A stretch of DNA of 64,000 bases from JAJDOD01 sp039024895. Its GTDB lineage: Bacteria; Pseudomonadota; Alphaproteobacteria; Rhodobacterales; Rhodobacteraceae. Below, piece after piece: positions 8,729 to 17,774 of the stretch. Location of the stretch: positions 15,774-79,773 of the forward strand of contig JBCCPJ010000014.1 in NCBI GenBank assembly GCA_039024895.1. The letters are read 5' to 3'. The stretch's first letter is position 1. Every line of letters starts with the position of its first letter. A model generated the notes under the pieces. It did no database searches, was not told the origin of the DNA, and was given only the letters and a program-made list of their open reading frames with translations. Position numbers and translations under genes: made by a program.

Positions 8729-9313
8729 TCAGAGCGCTACCTTGTAAGTATTCCCGTGCTCGAGACTTGTGATGATCTGGATAACGCCTTTCTGCGCTAG
8801 CCCGGCCAGCACATCCTCAAGCCCTTGAATATCCGCGTAGCCTTTGCCTTTCAGATGTGCTGCAATTTCGGCGAGCGGCACCGCATGGTCGCTGTCTGAT
8901 CTCCAATGTTCGCCGCCGGTTTTCGCAATGGCTGTAACCACCATTTGCTCATCTTCATTCAACCGCCGCACGGCGCCGTTGCTGTTTTTTATGAAGTCCC
9001 AAACAATCTTGGCCACCGCAAGTTTGCTCAAACCTGTCGGATCGGGTGCAATGGCAAGGCCAAGCGCGACAATCGCCTGGAGCATTGCCCAGGCCGTACT
9101 GGTTGCGTCGACGAAAATGCCCCCGAAAACGGCATCCGCGTCGCCCATCCCCTCGGCTTCCGCACCGCTGGTGATATCGGCTAAGTCATAGGCTAGCTTC
9201 TGCCTTTCCTCGTCGGTCAGATCATCCTTGAGCGTGCCGTCATAGTCGGCGGCCAGATCATCAATCAACCGGTTGGTTTCTTCAGCACTCATATCTTCAA
9301 TCATTTGCGTCAT
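8729..9313 (-). CDS. Unknown protein co-transcribed with the S8 protease
   Basis: A 194-residue protein with no recognised family. The N-terminal third is acidic (MSAEETNRLIDDLAADYDG), the middle has a moderately hydrophobic stretch (AWAMLQAIVALGLAIAP, residues about 75-91), and the C-terminal third looks like a winged-helix fold (PLAEIAAHLKGKGYADIQGL then LAGLAQKGVIQII). It is the first gene of a two-gene operon with the protease (4-base spacing). A substrate, inhibitor, adaptor or sensor of the protease are all possible; none is shown. ATG 9304 is an alternative start, with AAGG about ten bases upstream of it. Confidence 0.65.
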   Translation of the reverse strand: MTQMIEDMSAEETNRLIDDLAADYDGTLKDDLTDEERQKLAYDLADITSGAEAEGMGDADAVFGGIFVDATSTAWAMLQAIVALGLAIAPDPTGLSKLAVAKIVWDFIKNSNGAVRRLNEDEQMVVTAIAKTGGEHWRSDSDHAVPLAEIAAHLKGKGYADIQGLEDVLAGLAQKGVIQIITSLEHGNTYKVAL

Positions 9314-9422
9314 ACCTTTGAAAACAGATACGCTCGATCATGCCATTTGCCGGGCATCTCGCAAGTGAGGAAACGCATACATACTGGACCTTTTGCACAT
9401 ATCGCGCTACGCGATTGGAAAA

Positions 9423-9436
9423 TGTTAGCGGTATCA
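9423..9436. promoter_or_regulatory. Candidate LacI-family operator upstream of zwf
   Basis: TGTTAGCGGTATCA is an imperfect 14-base palindrome of the TGNTANCGNTANCA type bound by LacI/GalR-family regulators, 22 bases upstream of zwf. In Rhodobacter sphaeroides the LacI-family protein CceR controls central carbon genes including Entner-Doudoroff genes, so a CceR-like site is a reasonable guess. Two palindrome positions mismatch. Confidence 0.35.
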
Positions 9437-9458
9437 GGCATTCGAGAGGGAGGGGCCC

Positions 9459-10913
9459 ATGGTCTCACGGGTTATTCCAGTGAACGACTTTGACCTTGTG
9501 ATTTTTGGGGGCACCGGGGATTTGGCGCGGCGGAAAATTCTGCCGGGTCTGTTTCGACGTTTCCGTTCCGGCCAAATGCCGCAAGGAGCGCGGATCATCG
9601 GGGCGGCGCGTTCGGATATGGATCGGGCCGAATACCAGAGGATCGTTAAGGCCGCGTTGGAGGAGTTTGTTCAGGAAGCGGCCCGGACAGATGACGGCGT
9701 GAACAGCTTTCTTGAGGGTATCCATTACGTCACCATCGACGCCACGGGCGAGGGGGGCTGGAAAGACCTCGCCGAAATGCTGCGTGCGGATGTGGTGCGG
9801 GCCTTTTATTTCTCCGTCGCGCCATCGCTGTTCGGTGCGCTGGCAGAGCGGTTGCACGGACACGCCTGTGCCGGGCCAAGCTGCCGGATTGTGGTCGAAA
9901 AGCCCTTTGGCCGTGATCTCGCCAGCGCTGAAGCCCTTAACAAAACACTGCGCGACCATTTCGACGAAAACCAGATCTATCGAATTGACCACTATCTTGG
10001 CAAGGAAACCGTCCAGAATCTTATGGCGGTACGCTTTGGGAATGTTCTGTTCGAACCGCTCTGGAATGCCCAATATGTGGATCACGTGCAGATTACCGTG
10101 TCGGAAACGGTGGGCGTGGACGGGCGCGGCGCCTATTACGACAAGTCGGGTGCCATGCGTGATATGGTGCAGAACCACTTAATGCAACTTTTGTGTCTGA
10201 CCGCGATGGAGCCGCCTTCGCGCTTTGATCCGGACGCCGTGCGGGATGAGAAGCTGAAGGTCATCCGCGCACTCGATGCCGTGTCGCCCGAAAATATCGT
10301 GCGTGGTCAATACACCGATCCCACAGAAGGGCGCGGATACCTCGAACAGGTGGGCGATCCGGATAGCCGGACGGAGAGTTTCATTGCCATGAAACTGGGC
10401 ATTTCCAACTGGCGCTGGGCGGGTGTGCCGTTTTTCCTTCGGACTGGCAAACGGCTCAAGGCGCGTTATTCGGAGATTGCAATTGTCTTCAAAGACGCGC
10501 CGCACTCGATTTTTGGCCAAGCGCAGGGGCGACACCGCAATGTTTTGACGATCCGCCTTCAACCCAACGAAGGCATTGATCTTTTCGTGACGATCAAAGA
10601 GCCGGGGCCGGGCGGGATGCGTCTTGTCGATGTGCCGCTCGATATGTCCTTTGCCGAGGCTCTAGGCCCCGATGCTGACGATGTGCCCGATGCGTATGAG
10701 CGTCTCATTATGGACGTGATCCGCGGCAATCAGACGTTGTTCATGCGCGGCGACGAAGTGGAGGCCGCGTGGGCTTGGACCGATCCGCTTATCCAAGGTT
10801 GGACCGAAAGTGGAGATCGGCCGGAACCCTATGAAACGGGCTCGACCGGCCCCGAGGACGCGGCCATGCTCCTGCATCGCGACGGACGGCGTTGGCGGGA
10901 TATTCGCCCGTGA
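9459..10913 (+). CDS. zwf: Glucose-6-phosphate 1-dehydrogenase
   Basis: A 484-residue enzyme that oxidises glucose 6-phosphate to 6-phosphogluconolactone with NADP(H) formation, the entry to the pentose phosphate and Entner-Doudoroff pathways. The nucleotide-binding motif FGGTGDLARRKILPGL (residues about 11-26) and the substrate-binding signature RIDHYLGKETVQNL (residues about 174-187) are present, and length is normal. The start ATG 9459 follows the ribosome-binding site GAGGGAGGGG. It heads the operon zwf-pgl-(SMI1/KNR4-like)-pgi; the pgl GTG overlaps its TGA. A possible LacI-type operator lies just upstream. Confidence 0.97.
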   Translation: MVSRVIPVNDFDLVIFGGTGDLARRKILPGLFRRFRSGQMPQGARIIGAARSDMDRAEYQRIVKAALEEFVQEAARTDDGVNSFLEGIHYVTIDATGEGGWKDLAEMLRADVVRAFYFSVAPSLFGALAERLHGHACAGPSCRIVVEKPFGRDLASAEALNKTLRDHFDENQIYRIDHYLGKETVQNLMAVRFGNVLFEPLWNAQYVDHVQITVSETVGVDGRGAYYDKSGAMRDMVQNHLMQLLCLTAMEPPSRFDPDAVRDEKLKVIRALDAVSPENIVRGQYTDPTEGRGYLEQVGDPDSRTESFIAMKLGISNWRWAGVPFFLRTGKRLKARYSEIAIVFKDAPHSIFGQAQGRHRNVLTIRLQPNEGIDLFVTIKEPGPGGMRLVDVPLDMSFAEALGPDADDVPDAYERLIMDVIRGNQTLFMRGDEVEAAWAWTDPLIQGWTESGDRPEPYETGSTGPEDAAMLLHRDGRRWRDIRP

Positions 10914-11569
10914 ACCTGATTGAGTATGCCGACCGGGACATGTTGTTTCTGGACCTCGCCAATCGGTTGGCGGGGGAGTTGGAAACGGCGCTGTTGCACG
11001 CCGAACGCGTAAGCTTCGCCGTGCCCGGCGGTACCACGCCAGGTCCCATGTTCGACGAGCTATGTGCGGCGGATATCGCCTGGGATCGCGTTGATGTGCT
11101 GCTGACGGACGAACGTCGGGTTCCGGCGGATCACGAACGCTCGAACGAACGCCTGATCCGAGAGCGTCTTATAACCAGTCGCGCTAAAGCTGCCCAGTTT
11201 GTGCGCTTGGTGCCGGAAGAGGCTGATGCTGGCCCGGAAATTCAACGCCTTTCCAGCCTGTTACCGATCGATGTGATGGTACTGGGCATGGGAAGCGATA
11301 TGCACACGGCCTCGCTCTTTCCGGGATCGCTCGATTTGCCTGCAGCGATGGACCGGCACGCGCCCCCGCTGATGGCTGTTGCGGCATCGGAGGGGCTAGA
11401 GCCAAGAGTAACGCTCACTGGGCCTGTTTTGTCGCAGGCAATTTCGGTCCACGTGCTAATCACCGGTGACGAGAAGAAAGCCGTCCTCGAAAAAGCAAGG
11501 GCCGCTAACCATTTAGAAGCACCGATTGGGATAGTGCTGGGGCAAGCAGACATTCATTGGGCCCCTTGA
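10910..11569 (+). CDS. pgl: 6-phosphogluconolactonase
   Basis: A 219-residue DevB/Pgl-type lactonase that hydrolyses 6-phosphogluconolactone, the product of Zwf. The SugP-isomerase-fold motifs are visible: VPGGTTPGPMFDEL (phosphate-binding loop), VDVLLTDERRVPADHERSNERL and LGMGSDMHTASLFPG. GTG 10910 overlaps the zwf TGA by four bases (GTGA) and gives the normal length; an upstream in-frame TTG (10892) would extend it inside zwf and is less likely. Confidence 0.93.
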   Translation: MNLIEYADRDMLFLDLANRLAGELETALLHAERVSFAVPGGTTPGPMFDELCAADIAWDRVDVLLTDERRVPADHERSNERLIRERLITSRAKAAQFVRLVPEEADAGPEIQRLSSLLPIDVMVLGMGSDMHTASLFPGSLDLPAAMDRHAPPLMAVAASEGLEPRVTLTGPVLSQAISVHVLITGDEKKAVLEKARAANHLEAPIGIVLGQADIHWAP

Positions 11570-11571
11570 AT

Positions 11572-12201
11572 ATGACAGTCACATTTGAAGCCGCGTTGCG
11601 CGATGCTCTTACCGACCTTGATATCGACCTGCCCCATGGGATTTGGGAGTTCATTGCCTGGCTGGAAGAGCGTGGGCACAGATCGGAAACTCTGGCGGGT
11701 TTGCCCTTTCTCACGATTGCGGAACCGGATGTGGAGGGCAATGTCTGGAGCGAGCTCTTCTTCGATTTGCCGCCTGATTTGGTTCGTTTCTGGTTCGGAA
11801 GGGACGGGCTTGAAAAGCAAGTGATCCCCTTCGTGCATTGTGGTGGCGACGGCAGCTATATCGCCCTTTGGCGGCATGCGGGCGCACCCGACCGTTTTGT
11901 GTTTCTTGGCTCCGAGGGGGAGGCGTTCACAATTGCCGAAGATGTGCAGTCGTTTCTCACCATTGTCACTATGGGATATCCCATGATCGAGGGGCGGGAT
12001 AACTTGACGGCGACGCCCGAACATTTGTGGGACGATATCAACGATGAAGAACCCTGGCCCGACACACCGGCAGTCAAGGCCTGGATTGGTTCACATTTCG
12101 GTATTTCGCACCCGATGACGGCAAGCATTTTGCTGCCGTACTCGCCCGGTGAGGATCCGTTCGAGGCTTTCGTATTGGAGCAATCGGGTGCCGCTGCCTG
12201 A
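11572..12201 (+). CDS. SMI1/KNR4 (SUKH)-like protein inside the zwf operon
   Basis: A 209-residue soluble acidic protein. The core with DGSYIALWR, an FVFLGSEGEAFTIAED strand-turn-strand and a following VQSFLTIV helix resembles the SMI1/KNR4 (SUKH) fold, a family used for toxin immunity in bacteria but also with other roles. ATG 11572 lies two bases after the pgl stop, so it is embedded between pgl and pgi in one operon. No toxin gene is adjacent, so immunity is doubtful and a link to sugar metabolism is speculative. Confidence 0.6.
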   Translation: MTVTFEAALRDALTDLDIDLPHGIWEFIAWLEERGHRSETLAGLPFLTIAEPDVEGNVWSELFFDLPPDLVRFWFGRDGLEKQVIPFVHCGGDGSYIALWRHAGAPDRFVFLGSEGEAFTIAEDVQSFLTIVTMGYPMIEGRDNLTATPEHLWDDINDEEPWPDTPAVKAWIGSHFGISHPMTASILLPYSPGEDPFEAFVLEQSGAAA

Positions 12202-12267
12202 AATCGCGCCGATGGGTGACAGTCAGGGCGTGAAATGACATAGGTTGTGTCGACACGAGGGGGCGAC

Positions 12268-13878
12268 ATGGACTGGACCAAACTCGCAACAGCCGCAGCA
12301 AAGGCGGCTGAGACGCCTATTCTATCCCGGTTCGAGGATGCGACACGGGCAAGCGACTTCGCTGTTGAGGCAAGCGGTCTCTACTTCGACTATTCAAAAA
12401 CTGCGATGGGGTCCGCTGACCGCGATCTCTTGATCGAAATGTTTGCCCAAGCGGGCGTTGCTGCGCGCCGCGATGAGATGTTTGCCGGGGCCAAGATCAA
12501 CGAGACTGAAGGGCGCGCGGTGCTTCATACGGCGCTCCGTAATCTCTCCGGGACCCCTGTTTTTGTCGATGGAGAAGACGTGATGCCGGGCGTTCTCCAC
12601 ACGCTCGACCGCATGGGCGCGTTCGCGGAAGACGTCCGGTCTGGCGTCTATCGGCTGACCGGCGGTCAAGTGACTGATGTTGTTAATATCGGCATCGGAG
12701 GCTCTGATCTTGGTCCCGCCATGGCAACACTGGCGCTTGCCCCGTATCATGACGGGCCACGGGTTCACTTCGTGTCCAATGTTGATGGGGCGCAGATCAA
12801 TGACACCCTTTTGGGGCTGGATCAAAAAACCACGCTAATCATCGTCGCTTCGAAAACCTTTACCACCATCGAGACGATCACCAACGCCGAAACGGCCCGA
12901 CGCTGGCTGGCGGAAGAACTGGACGCCTCGGACATCGGTCGTCATTTTGCCGCGCTGTCAACGGCGGCGGACAAAACCGCCTCTTTCGACATCGATCTGT
13001 CCCGTGTTTTCGGTTTCGAGGACTGGGTGGGGGGACGCTATTCGATTTGGGGGCCTATCGGTCTTTCCCTGATGATCGCAATTGGCTCGGACGCTTTTCG
13101 GGCCTTCCTTTCCGGCAGCGAAGCAATGGATCAGCATTTTCGCGCGGCGGCCCCTTTGGAAAACATGCCCGTCATGCTCGCCCTCACCGGCATTTGGCAC
13201 CATCAGGGCATGGGGTTCCCAACCCGTGCGGTGCTCCCTTATGAGCAACGCCTCGCGCGCCTCCCGGCCTATTTTCAGCAGTTGGAAATGGAGAGTAATG
13301 GAAAATCCGTGGCCTTGGATGGAAGTAGCCTGAGCACTGTCTCCGGCCCGATTGTCTGGGGCGAGCCCGGTACCATTGGTCAACATGCGTTTTACCAGTT
13401 GATCCATCAGGGTCGGGCGGTCATCCCCTGTGAATTCATGGTTGGCGCCGAGAGCCACGAGCCTGAGCTTGGACACCACCATCGACTGCTGGTCGCAAAC
13501 TGCCTTGCGCAGTCCGAAGCCTTGATGCGCGGCCGTTCATTCGCCGAAGCGCGGGCGTTGATGGCTGGCACTTTTGAGGGGACCGAGTTGGAACGTCAGT
13601 CCCGGCACCGCGTTTTTGAAGGCAACCGACCGTCGACCACGCTGATATATCCGAAACTGACGCCGTTTGTCCTTGGTCAAATCGTGGCGCTTTACGAGCA
13701 CCGTGTCTTTGTCGAAGGTGTGATGCTTGACATAAACTCCTTCGACCAATGGGGCGTCGAACTTGGGAAAGAACTGGCCAAAGCGCTCGAGCCGATGGTG
13801 GCAGGCGAAACGCCAACGGAGGGCAAGGACGGTTCAACGGCCACGCTTGTCGAGACTGTACGCCGTTACAGTGCCTAA
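12268..13878 (+). CDS. pgi: Glucose-6-phosphate isomerase
   Basis: A 536-residue phosphoglucose isomerase interconverting glucose 6-phosphate and fructose 6-phosphate. Signatures present: VNIGIGGSDLGPAMA (sugar-phosphate loop), VASKTFTTIETITNA, the PGI signature DWVGGRYSIWGPIGL, and near the C-terminus SFDQWGVELGKELA with the catalytic Lys. ATG 12268 is preferred over the GTG at 12247 because it follows GAGGGGGCGAC at the proper distance and gives the normal N-terminus MDWTKLATAAAKAAE. Last gene of the zwf operon. With Zwf and Pgl it would let fructose-derived carbon re-enter the Entner-Doudoroff route. Confidence 0.96.
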   Translation: MDWTKLATAAAKAAETPILSRFEDATRASDFAVEASGLYFDYSKTAMGSADRDLLIEMFAQAGVAARRDEMFAGAKINETEGRAVLHTALRNLSGTPVFVDGEDVMPGVLHTLDRMGAFAEDVRSGVYRLTGGQVTDVVNIGIGGSDLGPAMATLALAPYHDGPRVHFVSNVDGAQINDTLLGLDQKTTLIIVASKTFTTIETITNAETARRWLAEELDASDIGRHFAALSTAADKTASFDIDLSRVFGFEDWVGGRYSIWGPIGLSLMIAIGSDAFRAFLSGSEAMDQHFRAAAPLENMPVMLALTGIWHHQGMGFPTRAVLPYEQRLARLPAYFQQLEMESNGKSVALDGSSLSTVSGPIVWGEPGTIGQHAFYQLIHQGRAVIPCEFMVGAESHEPELGHHHRLLVANCLAQSEALMRGRSFAEARALMAGTFEGTELERQSRHRVFEGNRPSTTLIYPKLTPFVLGQIVALYEHRVFVEGVMLDINSFDQWGVELGKELAKALEPMVAGETPTEGKDGSTATLVETVRRYSA

Positions 13879-13978
13879 ATGGTTAGCGCGTCACCTGAGG
13901 GATGAGCAGACTTGCACCCACAGAGTCGTGATCGTCACAGGCTAGACATCCCGCATGGACCATTCCACCTTAGGGTGC

Positions 13979-14956
13979 ATGTTGACACGTCGGAAACTGT
14001 TTATCGCTGGTGCGGCAACAATTGCGGCACCTCATATCCTGTCGTCCCAGGCCGATGCTCTCTCCAGCTTTTTTAACCAGACCCCACAAGTCAGAACGCT
14101 TCAGGTCCGTCGCAACGACGCATTGATTTTTGCCGAGGCGCGGGCACCCGGGAACCTCGACAGCTTCGCTAACATCAAGTCGGTGTCGAAAAGCGTGGTG
14201 GCGCTGTTATTGGGAACGGCCTTTGATCGCGGTGAACTGACCACAATCGACGCGACCATTCGTGAGCTGGCGCCAGATCTTTTGCCGCGCGACGCGACGC
14301 CCGGGGCGGGAGACATCACGCTCCAAGACCTCGTCACCTTGCGCGCCGGGCTGGAGCGCACCTCCGGGCCCAATTATGGTCCCTGGGTGAATTCAAGCAA
14401 CTGGATCAATTATGCGCTGACCCGGCCAATGATTACCGAGCCGGGGTCGCGGATGCTCTATTCGACCGGTTCGACCCATTTGCTTGGCGCAATCCTCACC
14501 AAAGTAACTGGGCAGAGTCTTTTGGAGCTTGCGCGACAGCGCCTTGGTGTTCCCCTTGATATGGAAGTGCCCGCTTGGACCCGAGATCCCCAAGGCTTCT
14601 ACATGGGCGGCAACCAGATGGCGTTGCGGCCGTCGGACATGCTGAAACTTGCGATGTTGATGCGTGATAACGGGCAATATGAAGGGCAGCAGGTGCTGTC
14701 GGGCAACTGGATTGTTGCCTCCACACAGCCTCGCACCCGATCCAACTGGTCCAACCTCTCCTATGGGTATGGCTGGTTCATTTCTCCCACGGGGTTCATC
14801 CTGGGACGGGGGTACGGCGGGCAGATTATTGCGGCGCATCCCGAGCGGGGTCTGGCGGTTGCCATCACGTCCGACCCGACATTGCCCGCGCGGTCTAACG
14901 GCTACTTCGGCGAGTTGATTGACCTTCTGGACGGACCCATTCTTGGGATCGCGTAA
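13979..14956 (+). CDS. Exported serine hydrolase (beta-lactamase class C-like)
   Basis: A 325-residue serine hydrolase of the beta-lactamase/penicillin-binding-protein-like family. It begins MLTRRKLFIAGAATIAAPHI, a Tat-type signal with twin arginines, so it is probably exported folded. The catalytic SxxK is Ser68-Val-Ser-Lys71, followed by a YSTG in the place of YxN, and RGYGGQ near the C-terminus. Such proteins are usually esterases or D-amino-acid peptidases, and resistance activity is unlikely. ATG 13979 is preferred to 13955 because it places the RR motif at the N-terminus. Monocistronic; convergent with the thioesterase gene. Confidence 0.82.
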   Translation: MLTRRKLFIAGAATIAAPHILSSQADALSSFFNQTPQVRTLQVRRNDALIFAEARAPGNLDSFANIKSVSKSVVALLLGTAFDRGELTTIDATIRELAPDLLPRDATPGAGDITLQDLVTLRAGLERTSGPNYGPWVNSSNWINYALTRPMITEPGSRMLYSTGSTHLLGAILTKVTGQSLLELARQRLGVPLDMEVPAWTRDPQGFYMGGNQMALRPSDMLKLAMLMRDNGQYEGQQVLSGNWIVASTQPRTRSNWSNLSYGYGWFISPTGFILGRGYGGQIIAAHPERGLAVAITSDPTLPARSNGYFGELIDLLDGPILGIA

Positions 14957-14968
14957 GCGACATTGAGC

Positions 14969-15445
14969 CTAAAGCCCTGAGGTCGCGGCACCGTCGCGTT
15001 CCAGCATCGTGGCGATAGCCTCCGGTCGGTGGGGTTGGCGCGCGCGCCCGTCGGGCGAGAGGCTGACCACGACCGCTTCGCCACTTGCGCGTAGCGCGCC
15101 CTCCACAAAAAGACCGTAGTCCATCACGAATGACGAGGGTTTGACCAGCGTGGTCCGCGCGGTCACCACATAGGCTTCGTTCATCAAGACCGGGGCCAGA
15201 TAGTCCGCTGTGACGCGTCGCACGACCAGTTGCGGGTCATCAGCTTCGCTGTAGTTTGAGACGTTATAGTCTTGAAGGTAACGGACGCGGATCGTCTCGA
15301 ACCAGCGTAGGAAGACAACGTTATTCACGTGGTTTAGGGCGTCTAATTCATGGAAGCGGACACGGTCTGCATACCCGTAACCAAAGCCTTCTATTCCCAG
15401 TGCTGACAGGTCGGCGCGGTCTAATGTGGAGAGAAACTCGATCAT
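14969..15445 (-). CDS. YbgC/FadM-like acyl-CoA thioesterase
   Basis: A 158-residue single hot-dog-fold thioesterase. The motif FHELDALNHVNN (residues about 31-42) carries the catalytic Asp and the conserved HVNN of 4-hydroxybenzoyl-CoA thioesterase-like enzymes, which hydrolyse acyl-CoA thioesters. Length is normal and there is no signal peptide. It is convergent with the serine hydrolase gene, with 12 bases between them. The acyl substrate cannot be told from sequence. Confidence 0.85.
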   Translation of the reverse strand: MIEFLSTLDRADLSALGIEGFGYGYADRVRFHELDALNHVNNVVFLRWFETIRVRYLQDYNVSNYSEADDPQLVVRRVTADYLAPVLMNEAYVVTARTTLVKPSSFVMDYGLFVEGALRASGEAVVVSLSPDGRARQPHRPEAIATMLERDGAATSGL

Positions 15446-15462
15446 AGGTCCGGACAGGCTGG

Positions 15463-15533
15463 AGCGGGTAGCGGGAATTGACCCCGCGCGTTCAGCTTGG
15501 GAAGCTGACAGGCTACCATTACATCATACCCGC
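15463..15533 (-). tRNA. tRNA-Gly (anticodon CCC)
   Basis: Read on the minus strand this 71-base stretch folds as a tRNA: acceptor arms GCGGGTA and TACCCGC with discriminator T, a D-arm containing AATGGTAGC, anticodon stem TCAGC/GCTGA around loop TTCCCAA (anticodon CCC), a short variable region and T-stem GCGGG/CCCGC. The CCA end is not encoded. The T-loop reads GTCAATT, starting with G in place of the usual T54, so the fold should be checked with a tRNA model. It lies upstream of nothing obvious on its own strand. Confidence 0.88.
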
Positions 15534-15626
15534 GTTTGCCAACCGGGCGTAGTCGATGCCTGTGGTTCGGTCAAGCAGACGTCGCTCCGATGCTGACACA
15601 TTTACAGGCGGCAACAGGCGGTGGCG

Positions 15627-17666
15627 TCAGCCGCGACGGCGTCTACGTCGCCCGGTCTCACCTGACGGCCCGGCATTGAAGCTGGGGTTTGGGAGCGTCA
15701 CAACTTTCCCAAGCTCAGCGAAAGGCGCGGTGGCATGCGGGATTGCGTTGGCGGCGACGAAATGTTCCTGAAACCGGGGTTCGATCGCCGTTTCCACTTT
15801 TTCGATCCGGTGGACTTCCATCTCGATCCGTGCGCGGGCCGAGATGTCGCAGAGCGCAATCCGTGCGCCTGTACCAGCCGCGTTTCCGGCAGAGGTGACA
15901 TTCTCCAAAGGACAATCTGGTATCATGCCAAGGACCATCGCATGCTTAGGCGAGATATGCGCGCCGAAGGCCCCCGCCAAAACCACCCGGTCCACGGTGT
16001 CTGTCTCTAATTCGTCCATCAACAGCCGCGCCCCGGCATAAAGCGCAGATTTAGCAAGCTGTATTGCCCGAATGTCACCTTGGGTGACGGTAATGAGCGA
16101 TCCGCCCTCCGCCGTGGCGTCGTGCAGCACATAGGCGTGCGTACGACCGTCGGGAATGGCGCGGGGTGTCCCGGTGGCCGCTGCCGAACCGATCAGGCCA
16201 CGCGCGTCCATGATGCCGGCAATCCGCATTTCCGCCACAGCCTCGATTATGCCCGAGCCGCAAATGCCAGTGACGCCGCTGACGGCCGTCGCGGCCTCAA
16301 ACCCTTCTTCATTGGACCAAATATCACTGCCGATCACGCGGAAGCGCGGTTCCTTCGTGATGGGATCAATCTCGACCCGTTCAATGGCGCCGGGGGCGGC
16401 ACGCTGCCCGGATGAGATTTGCGCGCCCTCAAACGCGGGGCCGGTGGGCGACGAACAGGCCAGCACTTTTTCCGAAGTCCCGAGCAAAATTTCCGCATTA
16501 GTGCCGACATCGCAGATCAAGACGAGGTCTTCGGACTTATAGGGCTCCTCCGACAAGGCGACAGCGGCGCAATCGGCGCCGACATGGCCTGCGATGCAGG
16601 GCAGCATATAGGCTTGCGCATCGCTGTTGATGCTGGCGAGGCCGAAGTCGCGCGCTTCGGATGTCACGGCGTCGGATGTGGCAAGTGCGAACGGGGCCTG
16701 GCCCAACTCGACAGGGTCAATGCCAAGCAACAGGTGATGCATGACCGGGTTGCAGACAATCACGGCCTCAACGATTTGATCTGTGGGAATGTTGGCTTCT
16801 GCGCTCAGTTCCTGCGCTAACTGGTCCATCGCTGTATGCACGACGGCGGTCATCTCCGCCGCGCCGCCAGCGTTCATCATGGCATAGGATACCCGGCTCA
16901 TGAGATCCTCGCCAAACCGGATTTGAGGGTTCATGAGGCCCGCGCTCGCCGCAACCTGGCCATTGCGCAGATCACAAAGATGCGCGGCGATGGTGGTAGA
17001 GCCAAGATCGATGGCAAGCCCGTAGAGGCGTCCATCGAAATATCCCGGCCACACATCAACGAGCTTCGGCACGGCGTCCGTATGGTCTTGCCAAACGGCG
17101 ACAGTCACCGACCAATTTCCCTTGCGGAGGGCCGGTTGGAGCTTGGCGAGCAGGCGGGGCGAGGCCGTGAGGCCGGGCAGGGACTGGTCCCGCGCGAGCG
17201 CGTCCCGGAGGCGTTGAAGGTCGCCCGATGGCTCGTGCATGTCCGGCTCGCGCACCTCAACGTAATAGAGCCGTGTTGCGGGGGCCATCGTGATATCTCG
17301 GTTGGCAGCAGCTTTGCGCACGACCTGCTTATGGACTTGGCTTTCCGGTGGCACGTCAATCACGACGTCGTTTTGAATGGTCGCCTGACAGCCAAGGCGC
17401 CGTCCGGGCTTGAGACCCCGCTTGTCATCATAGCGTTGTTCGACGGCATTGAACTCTGAGAGCGCGGTTGCAGTAACATGGACGCCGTGTTTCGGAAAGT
17501 CGCCTTGTCCCGGTGACACCTGACATTTGGAGCAGATACCACGCCCGCCGCAGACGCTGTCCAGATCGACGCCCAATTGCCGCGCGGCGGTCAGCACTGG
17601 CGTGCCCAGAGGGACCTGACCGCGCTTGCCCGAAGGCGTAAAGATGACAAGGGCCGTGTCGCTCAT
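15627..17666 (-). CDS. RamA-like corrinoid activation protein (2Fe-2S plus ASKHA ATPase, DUF4445)
   Basis: A 679-residue protein with an N-terminal plant-type 2Fe-2S ferredoxin domain (Cys39, Cys45, Cys48 and Cys93 in SVCGGRGICSKC and RLGCQA) and a C-terminal ASKHA-fold ATPase domain (AIDLGSTTIAAHL, ICDVGTNAEILLG, LAGAFGAHI). This layout is that of RamA-type proteins that reduce Co(II) corrinoid back to Co(I) in methyltransferase systems. The neighbour 109 bases upstream is the methyltetrahydrofolate:corrinoid methyltransferase. From memory, the same two kinds of protein are parts of the split cobalamin-dependent methionine synthase of Phaeobacter. The extreme C-terminus is arginine-rich (GETGRRRRRRG). 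Confidence 0.87.
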   Translation of the reverse strand: MSDTALVIFTPSGKRGQVPLGTPVLTAARQLGVDLDSVCGGRGICSKCQVSPGQGDFPKHGVHVTATALSEFNAVEQRYDDKRGLKPGRRLGCQATIQNDVVIDVPPESQVHKQVVRKAAANRDITMAPATRLYYVEVREPDMHEPSGDLQRLRDALARDQSLPGLTASPRLLAKLQPALRKGNWSVTVAVWQDHTDAVPKLVDVWPGYFDGRLYGLAIDLGSTTIAAHLCDLRNGQVAASAGLMNPQIRFGEDLMSRVSYAMMNAGGAAEMTAVVHTAMDQLAQELSAEANIPTDQIVEAVIVCNPVMHHLLLGIDPVELGQAPFALATSDAVTSEARDFGLASINSDAQAYMLPCIAGHVGADCAAVALSEEPYKSEDLVLICDVGTNAEILLGTSEKVLACSSPTGPAFEGAQISSGQRAAPGAIERVEIDPITKEPRFRVIGSDIWSNEEGFEAATAVSGVTGICGSGIIEAVAEMRIAGIMDARGLIGSAAATGTPRAIPDGRTHAYVLHDATAEGGSLITVTQGDIRAIQLAKSALYAGARLLMDELETDTVDRVVLAGAFGAHISPKHAMVLGMIPDCPLENVTSAGNAAGTGARIALCDISARARIEMEVHRIEKVETAIEPRFQEHFVAANAIPHATAPFAELGKVVTLPNPSFNAGPSGETGRRRRRRG

Positions 17667-17774
17667 GGGGCGGCGCCAGAGAAGTTGGAAAGCGTGTTTA
17701 GGCTTGGCGCGCAGAACGACAGGCCGCTTTTAGCGCCGTTTGCATCTTCATGCGGTTCCCGGCAGCGCGCGCGA

